From Paraurantiacibacter namhicola (lineage in GTDB: Bacteria; Pseudomonadota; Alphaproteobacteria; Sphingomonadales; Sphingomonadaceae): a stretch of 64,000 nt of DNA. Within the stretch, counting starts at the first letter, position 1, and the number at the start of each line of letters is the position of its first letter. This document shows, one piece after another, positions 50,914-60,744 of this stretch. A program made the position numbers and the translations under genes. The stretch is taken from the NCBI RefSeq assembly GCF_001687545.1, contig NZ_CP016545.1, positions 1,163,001-1,227,000 on the forward strand, written 5' to 3'. Below the pieces are notes generated by a model. The model made no database searches, was not told the DNA's origin, and saw nothing but the letters and a program-made list of their open reading frames with translations.

Positions 50914-50974
50914 GGTGTCTCCGATGCCATAACGGGCGGGGCCGGGGAAGGTTGCGAAGGCGCGTGTATTCGCC

Positions 50975-51490
50975 TCAGCGGCCCCACGGGCCGAGCATGC
51001 CCTCGCGCGGGAGCACTTCCGGATTGGCGCAACGCACCATCAGCCGCTCCGTGTCCCACGGGCCGGGGCAGCGCCAGCCGCCGGTATGCTGGGCGGAAAA
51101 GCCGAAGCGCGTGTAATATTCCGGGTCGCCGATCAGGACCTGCGGCAGCGGGGCGGCATCGTCCAGCGCGCCGAACAGAGCCGCCATCAGCGCATGGCCG
51201 AAGCCCTTGTCCTGCTGCTGCGGCAGCACGGCGACAGGGCCGACCATGACCAGCGGGAATGGGCGAGCATGAGGGTCGGTCAGGGCGACCGGCCAAGCCT
51301 GGATCGTGCCGGCCAGGTGCTCGCCTTCATCCAGCAGGGCGAAGCTGAGCGCGGGCAGCGGCTCCAGCCCATCGCGGATTTTGTAGGCCGTGCGTGCCTT
51401 GCGGTCAGCCCCGAAGGCCTGGTCGAGCAGTTCCTCGACCAGCGCGGGGTCCACCGCGTCGAGCGGGATCAATGTGGCAGCGTCTTCCAT
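50975..51490 (-). CDS. GNAT family N-acetyltransferase
   Basis: The 171-residue protein has the acetyl-CoA binding loop in VAVLPQQQDKGFGHALMAALFGAL (Q/RxxGxG/A variant QQDKGFG), then VLIGDPEYYTRFGFS and a short C-terminal tail. It resembles the YhbS-type GNAT proteins. The acceptor substrate is unknown. It lies 61 bases upstream of DUF1285 and may be part of the same transcript. Confidence 0.88.
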   Translation of the reverse strand: MEDAATLIPLDAVDPALVEELLDQAFGADRKARTAYKIRDGLEPLPALSFALLDEGEHLAGTIQAWPVALTDPHARPFPLVMVGPVAVLPQQQDKGFGHALMAALFGALDDAAPLPQVLIGDPEYYTRFGFSAQHTGGWRCPGPWDTERLMVRCANPEVLPREGMLGPWGR

Positions 51491-51575
51491 GCGGCGCGGC
51501 GCTTAGGCGGCAGCGCCCCGTGCGGCAATGCGAATTGCACTTGTCCGGGCGGCAGTGCAGCTATCGCCTTACCGG

Positions 51576-52796
51576 TTATCTCCGCGGCTCGACGCGCAGG
51601 AGGCGGGCCCTGTCACCATCCTCGATCACCCAGATCGCCCCGTCGGGGCCCTGGGCGATGTCGCGCAGGCGATTGGGGAAGGCGTAACGCGCCGTCTCCT
51701 TGGCACTCGTGCCGTCCAATTCGACCCGGACGATGTTCTTTTCCTTGAGGTTGGCAATCAGCGCATCGCCCTGCCAATCGGCGAACATGCTGCCGGTGTA
51801 GAAGATCATGTCGCCCGGCGCGATGACCGGGGTCCAGAAGGCAACAGGCTTGGTGAAGCCATCGTCCGGCGTGTGGTTGGGGATTTTCGTCCCGTTGTAA
51901 TTGTCGCCGTTGGATCGGACGGGCCAGCCGTAATTCGCGGCGCGGGTGACAAGGTTCAGCTCGTCACCGCCAGCGGGGCCGTGTTCGAGGTCCCACAGAT
52001 TGCCCTGCGGATCGAAGGCGAGCCCCAGGATATTGCGATGGCCGTAGGACCAGATCTGGTCCGTCGGGCTGCCGCGGTCGGCGAAGGGATTTGCGGCGGC
52101 GGGCGTGCCGTCCAGGTTCAGGCGCACGACGGTGCCCAGCGTGTTCGACAGGTCCTGCGCAGGCTCCTTCTTCTGCCGGTCGCCGCTGGCGACATACATG
52201 TATTGCTCGTCCGGGCTGAAGGCGATCTTGTGCGAATAATGGCCGCGGCCGGTTACCTTCGGGGCCTGCCGCCAGATGACCTGCAGGCCCTGGATGGCGC
52301 AGGCATCGGCTTCCTGGCACACCAGCTGCCCGCGGCCCACAACGGCCCCGCGCGTGTCGCCGTCACCGGCCTCCGCCCAGCTGAGGTAAATCGTGCGGCT
52401 GGAGATCGTGTCCGATGCCTCGGACGGCAGGAAAGCGATGTCGCCAAGCCCGCCCTGTCCGCCGTAATCGACCTTTGGCGCGCCGGAGATGGTGATCGTG
52501 CGGCCCGTGCGCGTGTCATAGGCCGCCATGCTGCCGCGCTGCATCGTCATCGCCACCACCGGGGTGCCCGGGACGAAGGCGAGGGACCATGGCTCCTCGT
52601 ACGTGCCGTGCGCGCTGACGAAGAAGGGGCTTTCCTTCTCGAGGCTGACCGGCTCGCCAGCCGCCATTTGCGACCCTGCATCGCCCATCGGTGCGGGTGT
52701 GGAACTGGGCGCGGTATCCCCGGAGGAGGCACCTCCGCAGCTTGCCAGCATCAGGGCGAGGGGGGAAAAGGTGGCTGTGAGTGCTTTGCTATCCAT
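51576..52796 (-). CDS. PQQ-type soluble aldose sugar dehydrogenase lipoprotein
   Basis: The 406-residue protein starts MDSKALTATFSPLALMLASC, a lipoprotein signal with lipobox LASC. The Asd/GDH-B-like six-bladed propeller follows: SLAFVPGTPVVAMTM, GGLGDIAFLP, GRGHYSHKIAFSPDEQYMYVASGDR, GHRNILGLAFDPQGNLWDLEHGPAGGDELN and YGWPV. Such enzymes oxidise sugars with PQQ in the periplasm, passing electrons to the respiratory chain. PQQ synthesis genes are not in the window. The ATG overlaps by two bases with that of the divergent rnhB, so the start regions are mutually embedded. Confidence 0.9.
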   Translation of the reverse strand: MDSKALTATFSPLALMLASCGGASSGDTAPSSTPAPMGDAGSQMAAGEPVSLEKESPFFVSAHGTYEEPWSLAFVPGTPVVAMTMQRGSMAAYDTRTGRTITISGAPKVDYGGQGGLGDIAFLPSEASDTISSRTIYLSWAEAGDGDTRGAVVGRGQLVCQEADACAIQGLQVIWRQAPKVTGRGHYSHKIAFSPDEQYMYVASGDRQKKEPAQDLSNTLGTVVRLNLDGTPAAANPFADRGSPTDQIWSYGHRNILGLAFDPQGNLWDLEHGPAGGDELNLVTRAANYGWPVRSNGDNYNGTKIPNHTPDDGFTKPVAFWTPVIAPGDMIFYTGSMFADWQGDALIANLKEKNIVRVELDGTSAKETARYAFPNRLRDIAQGPDGAIWVIEDGDRARLLRVEPRR

Positions 52797-53430
52797 GCTG
52801 TCCGGAACGCCGGACCCGCACTTTTGTGCCAGCCTTGCCGATTTGCCGCTGGTGGTGGGCGTGGACGAGGCCGGGCGCGGGCCGCTGGCTGGCCCGGTGG
52901 TCGCCGCCGCCGTGCTGCTGTGCGACCCGCCGCCTGCGGGGCTGGGAGATTCCAAAAAGCTCTCCGCCACGAAGCGTGCGAGGCTGGAGAATGCGATCCG
53001 CGAAACATGCGCCTTCGGCATCGGCATCGTGGAGCCGGAAGAGATCGACCGGCTCAACATTTTTGGCGCGACCATGCTGGCGATGACTCTGGCCACGGCG
53101 CGGCTGGCCGAGGCGCTGGGCCGCGATCCGCACGAGGTGCTTGTGGACGGCAACAAGACCCCCGCCGGGCGCTGCGAGGGCTGGCGCTGGCAGGGCCGCG
53201 CGATTGTTGGCGGCGATGGGCGGGAACCGTCGATAGGGGCTGCCAGTATCTTGGCCAAGGAATGGCGCGATCGGGCCATGCTGGCGGCTGCGCGGGACTA
53301 TCCCGGCTATGGCTGGGACCGGAACAAGGGTTACCCCACACCGGACCACCGCGAGGCGCTGCGCACGCTGGGGCCAACGCCGCTGCACCGGCGCAGCTTC
53401 GCACCGGTCGCGCAGGCGATGTTGATATGA
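52795..53430 (+). CDS. rnhB: ribonuclease HII
   Basis: RnhB removes ribonucleotides from DNA and RNA primers. The 211-residue protein has the acidic catalytic site in VVGVDEAGRGPLAGPVVAAAVLL, LGDSKKLSATKRA, VDGNKTPAG and the conserved SIGAASILAKEWRDR, ending YGWDRNKGYPTPDH. The ATG at 52795 overlaps the divergent dehydrogenase's start codon. A GTG eight codons upstream (52771) has a better ribosome site (GAGGGGGG), which would lengthen the overlap; either is possible. It is followed 46 bases later by nhaA. Confidence 0.96.
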   Translation: MLSGTPDPHFCASLADLPLVVGVDEAGRGPLAGPVVAAAVLLCDPPPAGLGDSKKLSATKRARLENAIRETCAFGIGIVEPEEIDRLNIFGATMLAMTLATARLAEALGRDPHEVLVDGNKTPAGRCEGWRWQGRAIVGGDGREPSIGAASILAKEWRDRAMLAAARDYPGYGWDRNKGYPTPDHREALRTLGPTPLHRRSFAPVAQAMLI

Positions 53431-53476
53431 CCGGGCGCGGCAGCGTGCCCACGACGGAAAGACGGGAAACAGGGTA

Positions 53477-54655
53477 ATGGTAGTACGCACGGCAGCACGG
53501 TCCCTCAGGGACTTCCTGAAGGAAGAAAGCGCGGGCGGCATCGTGCTGATGATCGCTGCCGTGCTGGCGCTGATCCTGGCCAATTCCCCTCTGTCCGACG
53601 AGTATTTCGGAGCATTGGCCTCTCAGGTCGCGCTCACGGTCAACGGCGCCGGGATCGACAAGCCCGCATTGCTGTGGATCAACGATGGCCTGATGGCGAT
53701 CTTCTTCTTCCTGGTGGGGCTGGAGGTGAAGCGCGAAGTGCTGACCGGCCAGCTGTCGAGCTGGAAGCAGGCGAGCCTCCCGCTGTTTGCCGCCATCGGC
53801 GGTATGGCGCTGCCAGCCGCCGTGTTCATCGCCATCAACATCGGCACTCCGGAAAACCTCAATGGCTGGGCCATCCCGGCGGCAACGGACATCGCCTTTG
53901 CGCTGGGCGTGCTGGCCCTGCTGGGCAACCGCGTGCCCGTGGCGCTGAAGGCGCTGCTGCTGGCCGTGGCCGTGATCGACGATATCGGCGCCATCGCCGT
54001 GATCGCGCTGTTCTATACCCCGTCCGTCGATGTCGGCGCCCTGCTGATGGCGGGCATCATGCTGGGCGCGCTGTTCGTGGTCGGGCGGCTGAAGGTCGGC
54101 CGTTCCATCCCCTATATCGTGCTGGGCGTCGTGCTCTGGTATTTCGTGCTGAAATCGGGCGTGCACGCCACGCTGGCCGGCGTTGCGCTGGCCATGACCG
54201 TCCCGCTGTATGACCGGCGCGGTAACAGCGTGCTGGAACGCATGGAGCATGCGCTGCACCCGTGGGTCGCCTTCATGGTCGTGCCCATCTTTGCGCTGGC
54301 CAATGCGGGTGTTTCGCTGTTCGATATCCGTCCGGAAAGCCTGCTCGCCCCGCTGCCGCTGGGCATTGCGCTGGGCCTGATCATCGGCAAGCAGCTGGGC
54401 ATCGTGGGCTTTGCCTTCATCGCCGTGAAGACCGGCATTGCGACCCTGCCCAAGCATGTCGGCTGGAAGCAGGTGTGGGGCCTGTCACTGATCGCCGGTA
54501 TCGGCTTCACCATGAGCCTGTTCATCGGCAACCTTGCCTTTGCCGATGCGGCCCAGATCGCGGCCGTGAAGGTGGGCGTGCTGGCCGGATCGCTGATCGC
54601 CGCACTGGCGGGCGTGCTGATCCTGCGCAGCGGCAAGCAGACTTATAGCGAATGA
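53477..54655 (+). CDS. nhaA: Na+/H+ antiporter NhaA
   Basis: NhaA exports Na+ or Li+ for protons in the inner membrane. The 392-residue protein has 12 predicted membrane segments with the transport Asp pair in AVAVIDDIGAIAVIALFY (aligned with E. coli D163/D164), the conserved ATDIAFALGVLALLG, and GLEVKREVLTGQL after the first helices. The pH-sensing and late helices (IAGIGFTMSLFIGNLAF) are typical. It overlaps the following exchanger gene by four bases (ATGA), a pairing of two cation antiporters. Confidence 0.97.
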   Translation: MVVRTAARSLRDFLKEESAGGIVLMIAAVLALILANSPLSDEYFGALASQVALTVNGAGIDKPALLWINDGLMAIFFFLVGLEVKREVLTGQLSSWKQASLPLFAAIGGMALPAAVFIAINIGTPENLNGWAIPAATDIAFALGVLALLGNRVPVALKALLLAVAVIDDIGAIAVIALFYTPSVDVGALLMAGIMLGALFVVGRLKVGRSIPYIVLGVVLWYFVLKSGVHATLAGVALAMTVPLYDRRGNSVLERMEHALHPWVAFMVVPIFALANAGVSLFDIRPESLLAPLPLGIALGLIIGKQLGIVGFAFIAVKTGIATLPKHVGWKQVWGLSLIAGIGFTMSLFIGNLAFADAAQIAAVKVGVLAGSLIAALAGVLILRSGKQTYSE

Positions 54656-55566
54656 CCACCACCATCCTGATTATCCTGGCCGCCCTTGCCGGGCTGGCGC
54701 TGGGCGGTGAACTGCTGGTTCGCGGCACGGTGGGCATCGCGCATCGCCTGCGCATATCCCCGCTGATCACCGGCCTGGTGCTGGTGGGCGCGGCCACATC
54801 CATGCCGGAAATGGTCGCCAGCGTTGACGCTGCGCTGATCGGCTCGCCCGGCATCGCATGGGGCAATATCGTCGGATCGAATCTGGCCAACACGCTGCTG
54901 ATCCTGGGCACGGTTGCGCTGGTGACACCCATCGCGCTGACGGGACTGGGCCGCCGCGATGCGGTGGTGGCATTGATTGCCACGCTGATGCTGGCGGTAT
55001 TGGCATGGACCGGGATTGCCGGGCGCATGGTCGGCGTGCTGCTGCTGGTGGCGCTGGTGACTTACATAATCTGGCGCGCCACCCACCCGCGCAGCGACGT
55101 GCAGGAGGACATGAAGGTCCCCCGCATCGGCCTCGCCGTCCTGCTATTCGCCGGCGGTCTGGCGGCTCTGCTGGCGAGCGGTCATTTCCTAGTCGAAAAT
55201 GCTATCGTGCTGGCGAAGTTCGCAGGCCTCAGCGAAACCGTCATCGGCCTGACGGTGGTTGCCGTGGGAACCTCGCTGCCGGAACTCGCCGCATCGCTTG
55301 CCGCCGCGCGGCGCGGAGAGGCAGGGCTAGCCATCGGCAATGTCGTGGGATCCAACATCTTCAACCTGTTCCTGATCGGCGGGGCGACGATGACAATTGC
55401 CCCGCAGGCGCTGCCCGCCGACCTTGCCGGATCGCAGATCAACCTGCTGATCGCCAGCGCGGCCGTGCTGCTGCTGGTCCTGTGGCGGATGAAGGCGATC
55501 GGGCGCGTGCTGGGCGGCATTTTCCTGGCCGTGTTCCTGGCCAACATCGCCTGGCAGGTGGTCTGA
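54652..55566 (+). CDS. Ca2+/Na+ exchanger family protein (YrbG-like)
   Basis: The 304-residue membrane protein has the inverted alpha repeats of the CaCA family: GAATSMPEMVASVDAALIGS with GNIVGSNLANTLLILG, and VGTSLPELAASLAAARRGEA with GNVVGSNIFNLFLIGG. These repeats carry the conserved Glu and Asn-Ser ion ligands. About ten membrane segments are expected. It exchanges Ca2+ or another cation for Na+ or K+. It is translationally coupled to nhaA, so the pair may adjust Na+ and Ca2+ together. Confidence 0.95.
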   Translation: MTTTILIILAALAGLALGGELLVRGTVGIAHRLRISPLITGLVLVGAATSMPEMVASVDAALIGSPGIAWGNIVGSNLANTLLILGTVALVTPIALTGLGRRDAVVALIATLMLAVLAWTGIAGRMVGVLLLVALVTYIIWRATHPRSDVQEDMKVPRIGLAVLLFAGGLAALLASGHFLVENAIVLAKFAGLSETVIGLTVVAVGTSLPELAASLAAARRGEAGLAIGNVVGSNIFNLFLIGGATMTIAPQALPADLAGSQINLLIASAAVLLLVLWRMKAIGRVLGGIFLAVFLANIAWQVV

Positions 55567-55596
55567 GCGAAACTTTCGCGTTTCGCACTCGCCAGC

Positions 55597-55690
55597 GAGT
55601 CCTTCAGGCCACACCACTACATATCGAGTCCCGGAAAGGCGCGTGGACTCAACATGATGTGGCAGACTCCTTTCGTTCCGCGTTAACCAT
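55597..55690. promoter_or_regulatory. GANTC cluster and CtrA-like half-site in the ccrM leader
   Basis: Four GANTC sites occur at 55597-55601, 55626-55630, 55646-55650 and 55665-55669 within 73 bases, and a TTAACCAT half-site of the CtrA type lies at 55683-55690. These are all upstream of the GTG of ccrM, whose product methylates GANTC. This arrangement echoes Caulobacter, where CtrA activates ccrM and methylation of its leader sites affects expression. Confidence 0.72.
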
Positions 55691-55729
55691 ATCCTGCTAG
55701 AGCATCCGCGTGGCCGAATTGCCGCTTGA

Positions 55730-56941
<1,212 letters not shown>

Positions 56942-56950
56942 GGAATGGTG

Positions 56951-56973
56951 CGTCATCCCGGCGTCCGCTGGGA
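56951..56973. repeat. degenerate single copy of the 4467-type palindrome
   Basis: The 23-base segment matches the arm at 4467-4489 at 19 of 23 positions and can still fold as a TCCC-GGC stem with a GTCC loop. It lies 10 bases after the ccrM stop. It supports the idea that the 4467 element belongs to a repeated family. Confidence 0.6.
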
Positions 56974-57069
56974 GGGCGCCCCGGCAAGGTTTCCTACTGC
57001 CGAAACCCGCGCTACCCAGACTGCATGACCAAGTCCGCGACCCACCCGAAGTTTCCTTCCCCTGGACTG

Positions 57070-57087
57070 TGTAACACCTGTAACACC
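57070..57087 (+). repeat. tandem TGTAACACC direct repeat upstream of folP
   Basis: TGTAACACC occurs twice with no gap at 57070-57078 and 57079-57087, 30 bases before the folP ATG. It may be a regulator site or chance. The whole 175-base gap between ccrM and folP shows nothing else beyond the palindrome copy at 56951. Confidence 0.45.
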
Positions 57088-57116
57088 TTTCAGCTTCAGA
57101 CCCGGAAGGCTGAACG

Positions 57117-58244
57117 ATGAGTGCCGACCGTATCTACATCCAACCGCTCACGTTGGTTTCCGCGCCGCAGGGTGTGGAGGGGGATGCGCTGCGGCTGGGC
57201 GGCTCCATGGCCTATGCGCGCGAGTTCGCGGTTACGCTGGTGCGCGAGGACGTTATCGTCCAGCGCGACGTCATCACGCCTGCGGAGATCGAAGACGCGT
57301 TTCGCCGCCTGCCCGATGCGGTGCAGGCGGAAGCCGAGCTGCAATGGTCCAACCTCAGCCGTGTCCACGCGCCGATGCAGCTGGGGGAGCGCACGATCCG
57401 GCTGGACCAGCCGCAGGTCATGGGCATCCTCAACGTCACGCCCGACAGCTTCAGCGACGGCGGGGAGTTCATGGACAAGCCCGACGTCGCAGCCGAGCAC
57501 GCCAGTGCCATGCTGGAAGCGGGCGCGGCTATCATCGACATCGGCGGGGAGAGTACCCGCCCGGGTGCGGCTGCCGTGTGGGAAGGCGACGAGATCAAGC
57601 GCGTCGTCCCGATGGTGGAGCGGTGCAGCGCCATGGGCGCGGCGATCAGCGTGGACACGCGCCGCCCCGGCGTGATGGAGGCTGCGCTGGAAGCCGGCGC
57701 GCATGTGCTGAACGACGTGTCCGCCCTGCGCCACGACCCGCGCAGCCTTGACTACGCGGCCAGCGTGGATGCGCCCGTTATCCTGATGCACGCACCCGGT
57801 CCCAGCACGGAGAACGCAGCCGAGCTGCATGACGGTGCGGACTACGCCAATGTCGCCTTCGACGTGTTCGACTGGCTGCGGGAGCGGCGCGATGCGGCGG
57901 TGGAAGCCGGCATCGCGGCGGAGCGGATCGTGCTCGATCCCGGCGTGGGCTTCGGCAAGTCGCTGGCCGACAACCTTGCGCTCATCAACGCGCTGCCGCT
58001 GTTCCACGCGCTCGGCCACCCGCTGCTGCTGGGGGCCAGCCGCAAGCGGATGATCGGCGCGCTGGGGCGGGAGGAGCCGGCGCATGAGCGGCTCGGCGGC
58101 TCCATCGCGCTGGCCATGAAGGGCACGGACGCGGGCTATCACCTGCTGCGCGTGCATGACGTGGCGGCCACGGTGCAGGCGCGCAACGTGTGGCGCGGCC
58201 TGCGCGATGCGGCGCTGACCGACTTCGGCGGCCTGCCGGACTGA
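57117..58244 (+). CDS. folP: dihydropteroate synthase
   Basis: FolP joins p-aminobenzoate to dihydropterin pyrophosphate in folate synthesis and is the sulfonamide target. The 375-residue protein (E. coli about 280) has an N-terminal extension of about 95 residues. The core holds QVMGILNVTPDSFSDGGEF, AAIIDIGGESTRPGA, the VDTRRPGV segment, LNDVSALRHD, IVLDPGVGFGKSLADN and LLLGASRKRMIGAL, all family motifs. The extension is of unknown role but is not junk, as it reads as a well-formed alpha/beta segment. Confidence 0.96.
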   Translation: MSADRIYIQPLTLVSAPQGVEGDALRLGGSMAYAREFAVTLVREDVIVQRDVITPAEIEDAFRRLPDAVQAEAELQWSNLSRVHAPMQLGERTIRLDQPQVMGILNVTPDSFSDGGEFMDKPDVAAEHASAMLEAGAAIIDIGGESTRPGAAAVWEGDEIKRVVPMVERCSAMGAAISVDTRRPGVMEAALEAGAHVLNDVSALRHDPRSLDYAASVDAPVILMHAPGPSTENAAELHDGADYANVAFDVFDWLRERRDAAVEAGIAAERIVLDPGVGFGKSLADNLALINALPLFHALGHPLLLGASRKRMIGALGREEPAHERLGGSIALAMKGTDAGYHLLRVHDVAATVQARNVWRGLRDAALTDFGGLPD

Positions 58245-58259
58245 GTTAGAGCCGGCGGC

Positions 58260-59012
58260 CTAGAGCGTGTAGCCGCCGTCCGTCACCAGCGCAGTGCCGG
58301 TGATGGAGGCCGCGTCTGCGGACAGCAGGAAGGCGATCTGGGCGGCAATCAGCTCGGGCGTGGCGAACTGGCCCAAAGGTGTTCCGGCGCTCGCCATGGC
58401 ATCCAGCGCGGCCTGGCGGTCGCCGCCATGGTCCTCCACCAGCTGCTTGAAGAAGGGGGCCGTGTCCCAGATTGCGGTGTCCACGCCGCCCGGCGCAATC
58501 GCATTCACCCGGATGCCGCGCGGGGCGACCTCCTTGGCGGCGACGCGGGCCAGCTGGATCGTCGCGGCCTTGCTGGCGGCATAGGCGGCGATGCCGGGCT
58601 CGGCCTTCACACCCGTGGCGCTGGCCGTCAGCACGGCGCTGCCGCCACGGTCCATCGCAGCAAGCGCGGTCTTGAGCGAGAGGAACATGCCATCGAGGTT
58701 GACCGCCATGACGCGGCGCCAATCGGCAAAGTCCAGCTTCTCTATCGGGCGGCCATGCGCGATCCCGGCATTGAGCACGGCGTGATGCAGCGGTCCGGTA
58801 TCGAGCGACGCCCAGAAGTCCGGGTCCGAGACATCGGCTGCGTGGCGCACGGTCTCGCAGGTCAGGTCCAGCGCATCCAGCGCGTCCTTGTCCCGGTCGA
58901 CCAGGATGAGGCGCGCCGCGCCCCGCTCCGCCAGCGTGACCGCGCAGGCGCGGCCGATGCCCGATGCGGCGCCGGTGATGATGCAATTGGTGTCTTTGAA
59001 GTCGTTAGCCAT
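58260..59012 (-). CDS. short-chain dehydrogenase/reductase
   Basis: The 250-residue protein has the classical SDR pattern: NAD(P) loop ITGAASGIGRACAVTL, NAGIAHG, catalytic Ser in SAVLTASATG, and YAASKAA (Tyr-x-x-x-Lys). Later come RVNAIAPGGVDTAIW and the end ITGTALVTDGGYTL. LVDRD after the second strand (Asp) favours NAD(H). The substrate is unknown. It is convergent with folP and follows the NtrC-like regulator on its strand with 19 bases between, so the two may be cotranscribed. Confidence 0.93.
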   Translation of the reverse strand: MANDFKDTNCIITGAASGIGRACAVTLAERGAARLILVDRDKDALDALDLTCETVRHAADVSDPDFWASLDTGPLHHAVLNAGIAHGRPIEKLDFADWRRVMAVNLDGMFLSLKTALAAMDRGGSAVLTASATGVKAEPGIAAYAASKAATIQLARVAAKEVAPRGIRVNAIAPGGVDTAIWDTAPFFKQLVEDHGGDRQAALDAMASAGTPLGQFATPELIAAQIAFLLSADAASITGTALVTDGGYTL

Positions 59013-59031
59013 GCAGGCCGCGCTAATGCGC

Positions 59032-60453
59032 TCAGGCGGCGTTGTCGATGCCCAGGTCGCCAAGCTTGCGGTAAAGGGTCGAACGCCCGATGCCGAGGCG
59101 GCGCGCGACTTCCGTCATGCGGCCACGGTAATGCCCGATGGCGAGGCGGATGACATCGGCCTCGATCTCCTCCAGCGGGCGGAGATTGCCGTCGTCGGTG
59201 TAGAGCTCCACCCCGACACCGGCATGACCGCCGGTATGCGCGACCTCCTCCATCTCGCCGACGATCTCGGTCAGCTGCGGGAAGTCCTCGGTGGTCAGGG
59301 CATCGCCATCGCAGAACACGGCGGCGCGGAAGAGCACGGCTTGCAGCTGGCGGACATTGCCGGGCCAGTCGAAGGCGGCCAGCAGCTTCAGCGCGGCATC
59401 GGTGATGCCCAGCTCGCGCAGGCCCGGCTGCTCACCGATCTGGCCCAGGAAGAAGCGCGTGAGGGAGGATATGTCGCTGGTGCGGGCGCGCAGCGGAGGC
59501 AGCTCCACCTTGGTGGCGGAGAGCGCTGCGGCCAGGTCCTCGCGGAAATTGCCGGTCGCCACCAGATCGTCCAGCGGGAGGTTGCTGGCGGCGATGAAGC
59601 GTACATCGACCTTGAAGCCATGCTTCGCGCCAACCGGGCGGACGAGCTTGCTGGTGATTGCCGTGGCGAGCCGTTCCTGCAGGTCTGCGGGCAGGTGGTC
59701 CACCTCGTCCAGCACCAGCGTGCCGCCATCGCAGTTCTGGATCGCGCCCACCTGCCGGTCGAATGCGCCGGGGAAGGCGCCTTTCTCGTGGCCGAACAGC
59801 ACGCTCTCGATGGAATTGGCCGGCACGCCGCCGACGTTGATGATGCGGAAAGCCGTCTTGGAGCGGGGCGAGGCGCCGTGCATGGCGCGCACCAGCATTT
59901 CCTTGCCCGTGCCGCTTTCGCCTTCGATCAGGACCGGCCCGTGCCCGCGCGCCGCCTTGGCCGCCTTGGCCAGTGCATCGCGGAAAGGCGGGGCGGTGCC
60001 GATCATAGAATCGAAATCGAGATCCGCCGGCATCTTCTCGGTCAGCGGGGTCAGCTCGTCCTGCGGGGCTTCGCGCTCGGTCGCATTGCGCAGCGCCTGC
60101 ATCAGCCGGTCCGGGGCGACGGGCTTGACGAGGTAATCGGTCGCGCCCGCGCGCATCGCTTCCACCGCCAGCAGCGGGCTGGCACTTTGCGTTAGCATCA
60201 GGATGGGCAGGCCGGGGCGGCGGCTTTTCAGCTCCGCAATCAGTTCGCAGGCTTGGTCGCCCGGAACCCACTGGTCCAGGATGATGGCGGACAATTGCAT
60301 GCCCTGCCGCGTACCAAGCGTGGCGATGGCGGTTTCGGAATCGCTGACGACATGCGTGCGCCAGCCCTCGCGGCCCGCAAGCGCACTGATGAGCCGGCTC
60401 TGCGCCGGTTCATCGTCGATCAGCATCAGAGTACGCTGTTCCGTGTCGGCCAT
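59032..60453 (-). CDS. NtrC-type response regulator with altered GAFTGA loop
   Basis: The 473-residue protein has a receiver domain with Asp60 (AIILDQWVPGD) and Lys110 (YLVKPVAP), an AAA+ domain with Walker A GESGTGKE (178-185) and Walker B LVLDEVDHL (246-254), and a Fis-type helix-turn-helix at the end (MTEVARRLGIGRSTLYRKLGDLG). The sigma54-contacting loop reads GAFPGA (225-230), with Pro for the key Thr. The arginine finger region NFREDLAAAL is present. It probably binds DNA and is phosphorylated, but activation of sigma54 is doubtful. No cognate kinase is adjacent. Confidence 0.9.
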   Translation of the reverse strand: MADTEQRTLMLIDDEPAQSRLISALAGREGWRTHVVSDSETAIATLGTRQGMQLSAIILDQWVPGDQACELIAELKSRRPGLPILMLTQSASPLLAVEAMRAGATDYLVKPVAPDRLMQALRNATEREAPQDELTPLTEKMPADLDFDSMIGTAPPFRDALAKAAKAARGHGPVLIEGESGTGKEMLVRAMHGASPRSKTAFRIINVGGVPANSIESVLFGHEKGAFPGAFDRQVGAIQNCDGGTLVLDEVDHLPADLQERLATAITSKLVRPVGAKHGFKVDVRFIAASNLPLDDLVATGNFREDLAAALSATKVELPPLRARTSDISSLTRFFLGQIGEQPGLRELGITDAALKLLAAFDWPGNVRQLQAVLFRAAVFCDGDALTTEDFPQLTEIVGEMEEVAHTGGHAGVGVELYTDDGNLRPLEEIEADVIRLAIGHYRGRMTEVARRLGIGRSTLYRKLGDLGIDNAA

Positions 60454-60602
60454 TGGGTCCCCACCTGTCGGCAATCTTGAACGCCGGTGTTAGGGATAAG
60501 TCGTAAAGGTCCGATTAAACGGGCCTTGAGCCGCGCCGCGCGGAGCGATAGGGTCCGGACCAGCAAAATTACCGATTACAACTACCGGATACGGGGAAAC
60601 CG

Positions 60603-60722
60603 ATGTCAACGAACGATATGAAAGCCGCCTCCAAGACTTACGGCAGCTTCATTGCCTCGCTGAAATGGATTGTGCCGCTGCTTGCCGTGATTACGGCCTT
60701 CGTCGTTATCCTGATCGCCTGA
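60603..60722 (+). CDS. aa3-type cytochrome c oxidase subunit IV
   Basis: A 39-residue peptide starts MSTNDMKAASKTYGSFIASL after GGGGAAACCG and has a single membrane helix (IVPLLAVITAFVVILIA). This matches the bacterial aa3-type oxidase subunit IV family, short one-helix subunits in alphaproteobacteria such as Paracoccus. It is far from the main cytochrome oxidase genes, which are not in the window. It lies 22 bases upstream of pntA1 and may lead that transcript. Confidence 0.88.
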   Translation: MSTNDMKAASKTYGSFIASLKWIVPLLAVITAFVVILIA

Positions 60723-60744
60723 TCGCAGCAAAGGGGGGCAAGGG

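Noticed and set aside
57025-57120. 31-codon frame before folP with two Cys-Asn-Thr repeats
   Set aside because: The repeat comes from the tandem TGTAACACC DNA repeat; there is no ribosome site or family match.
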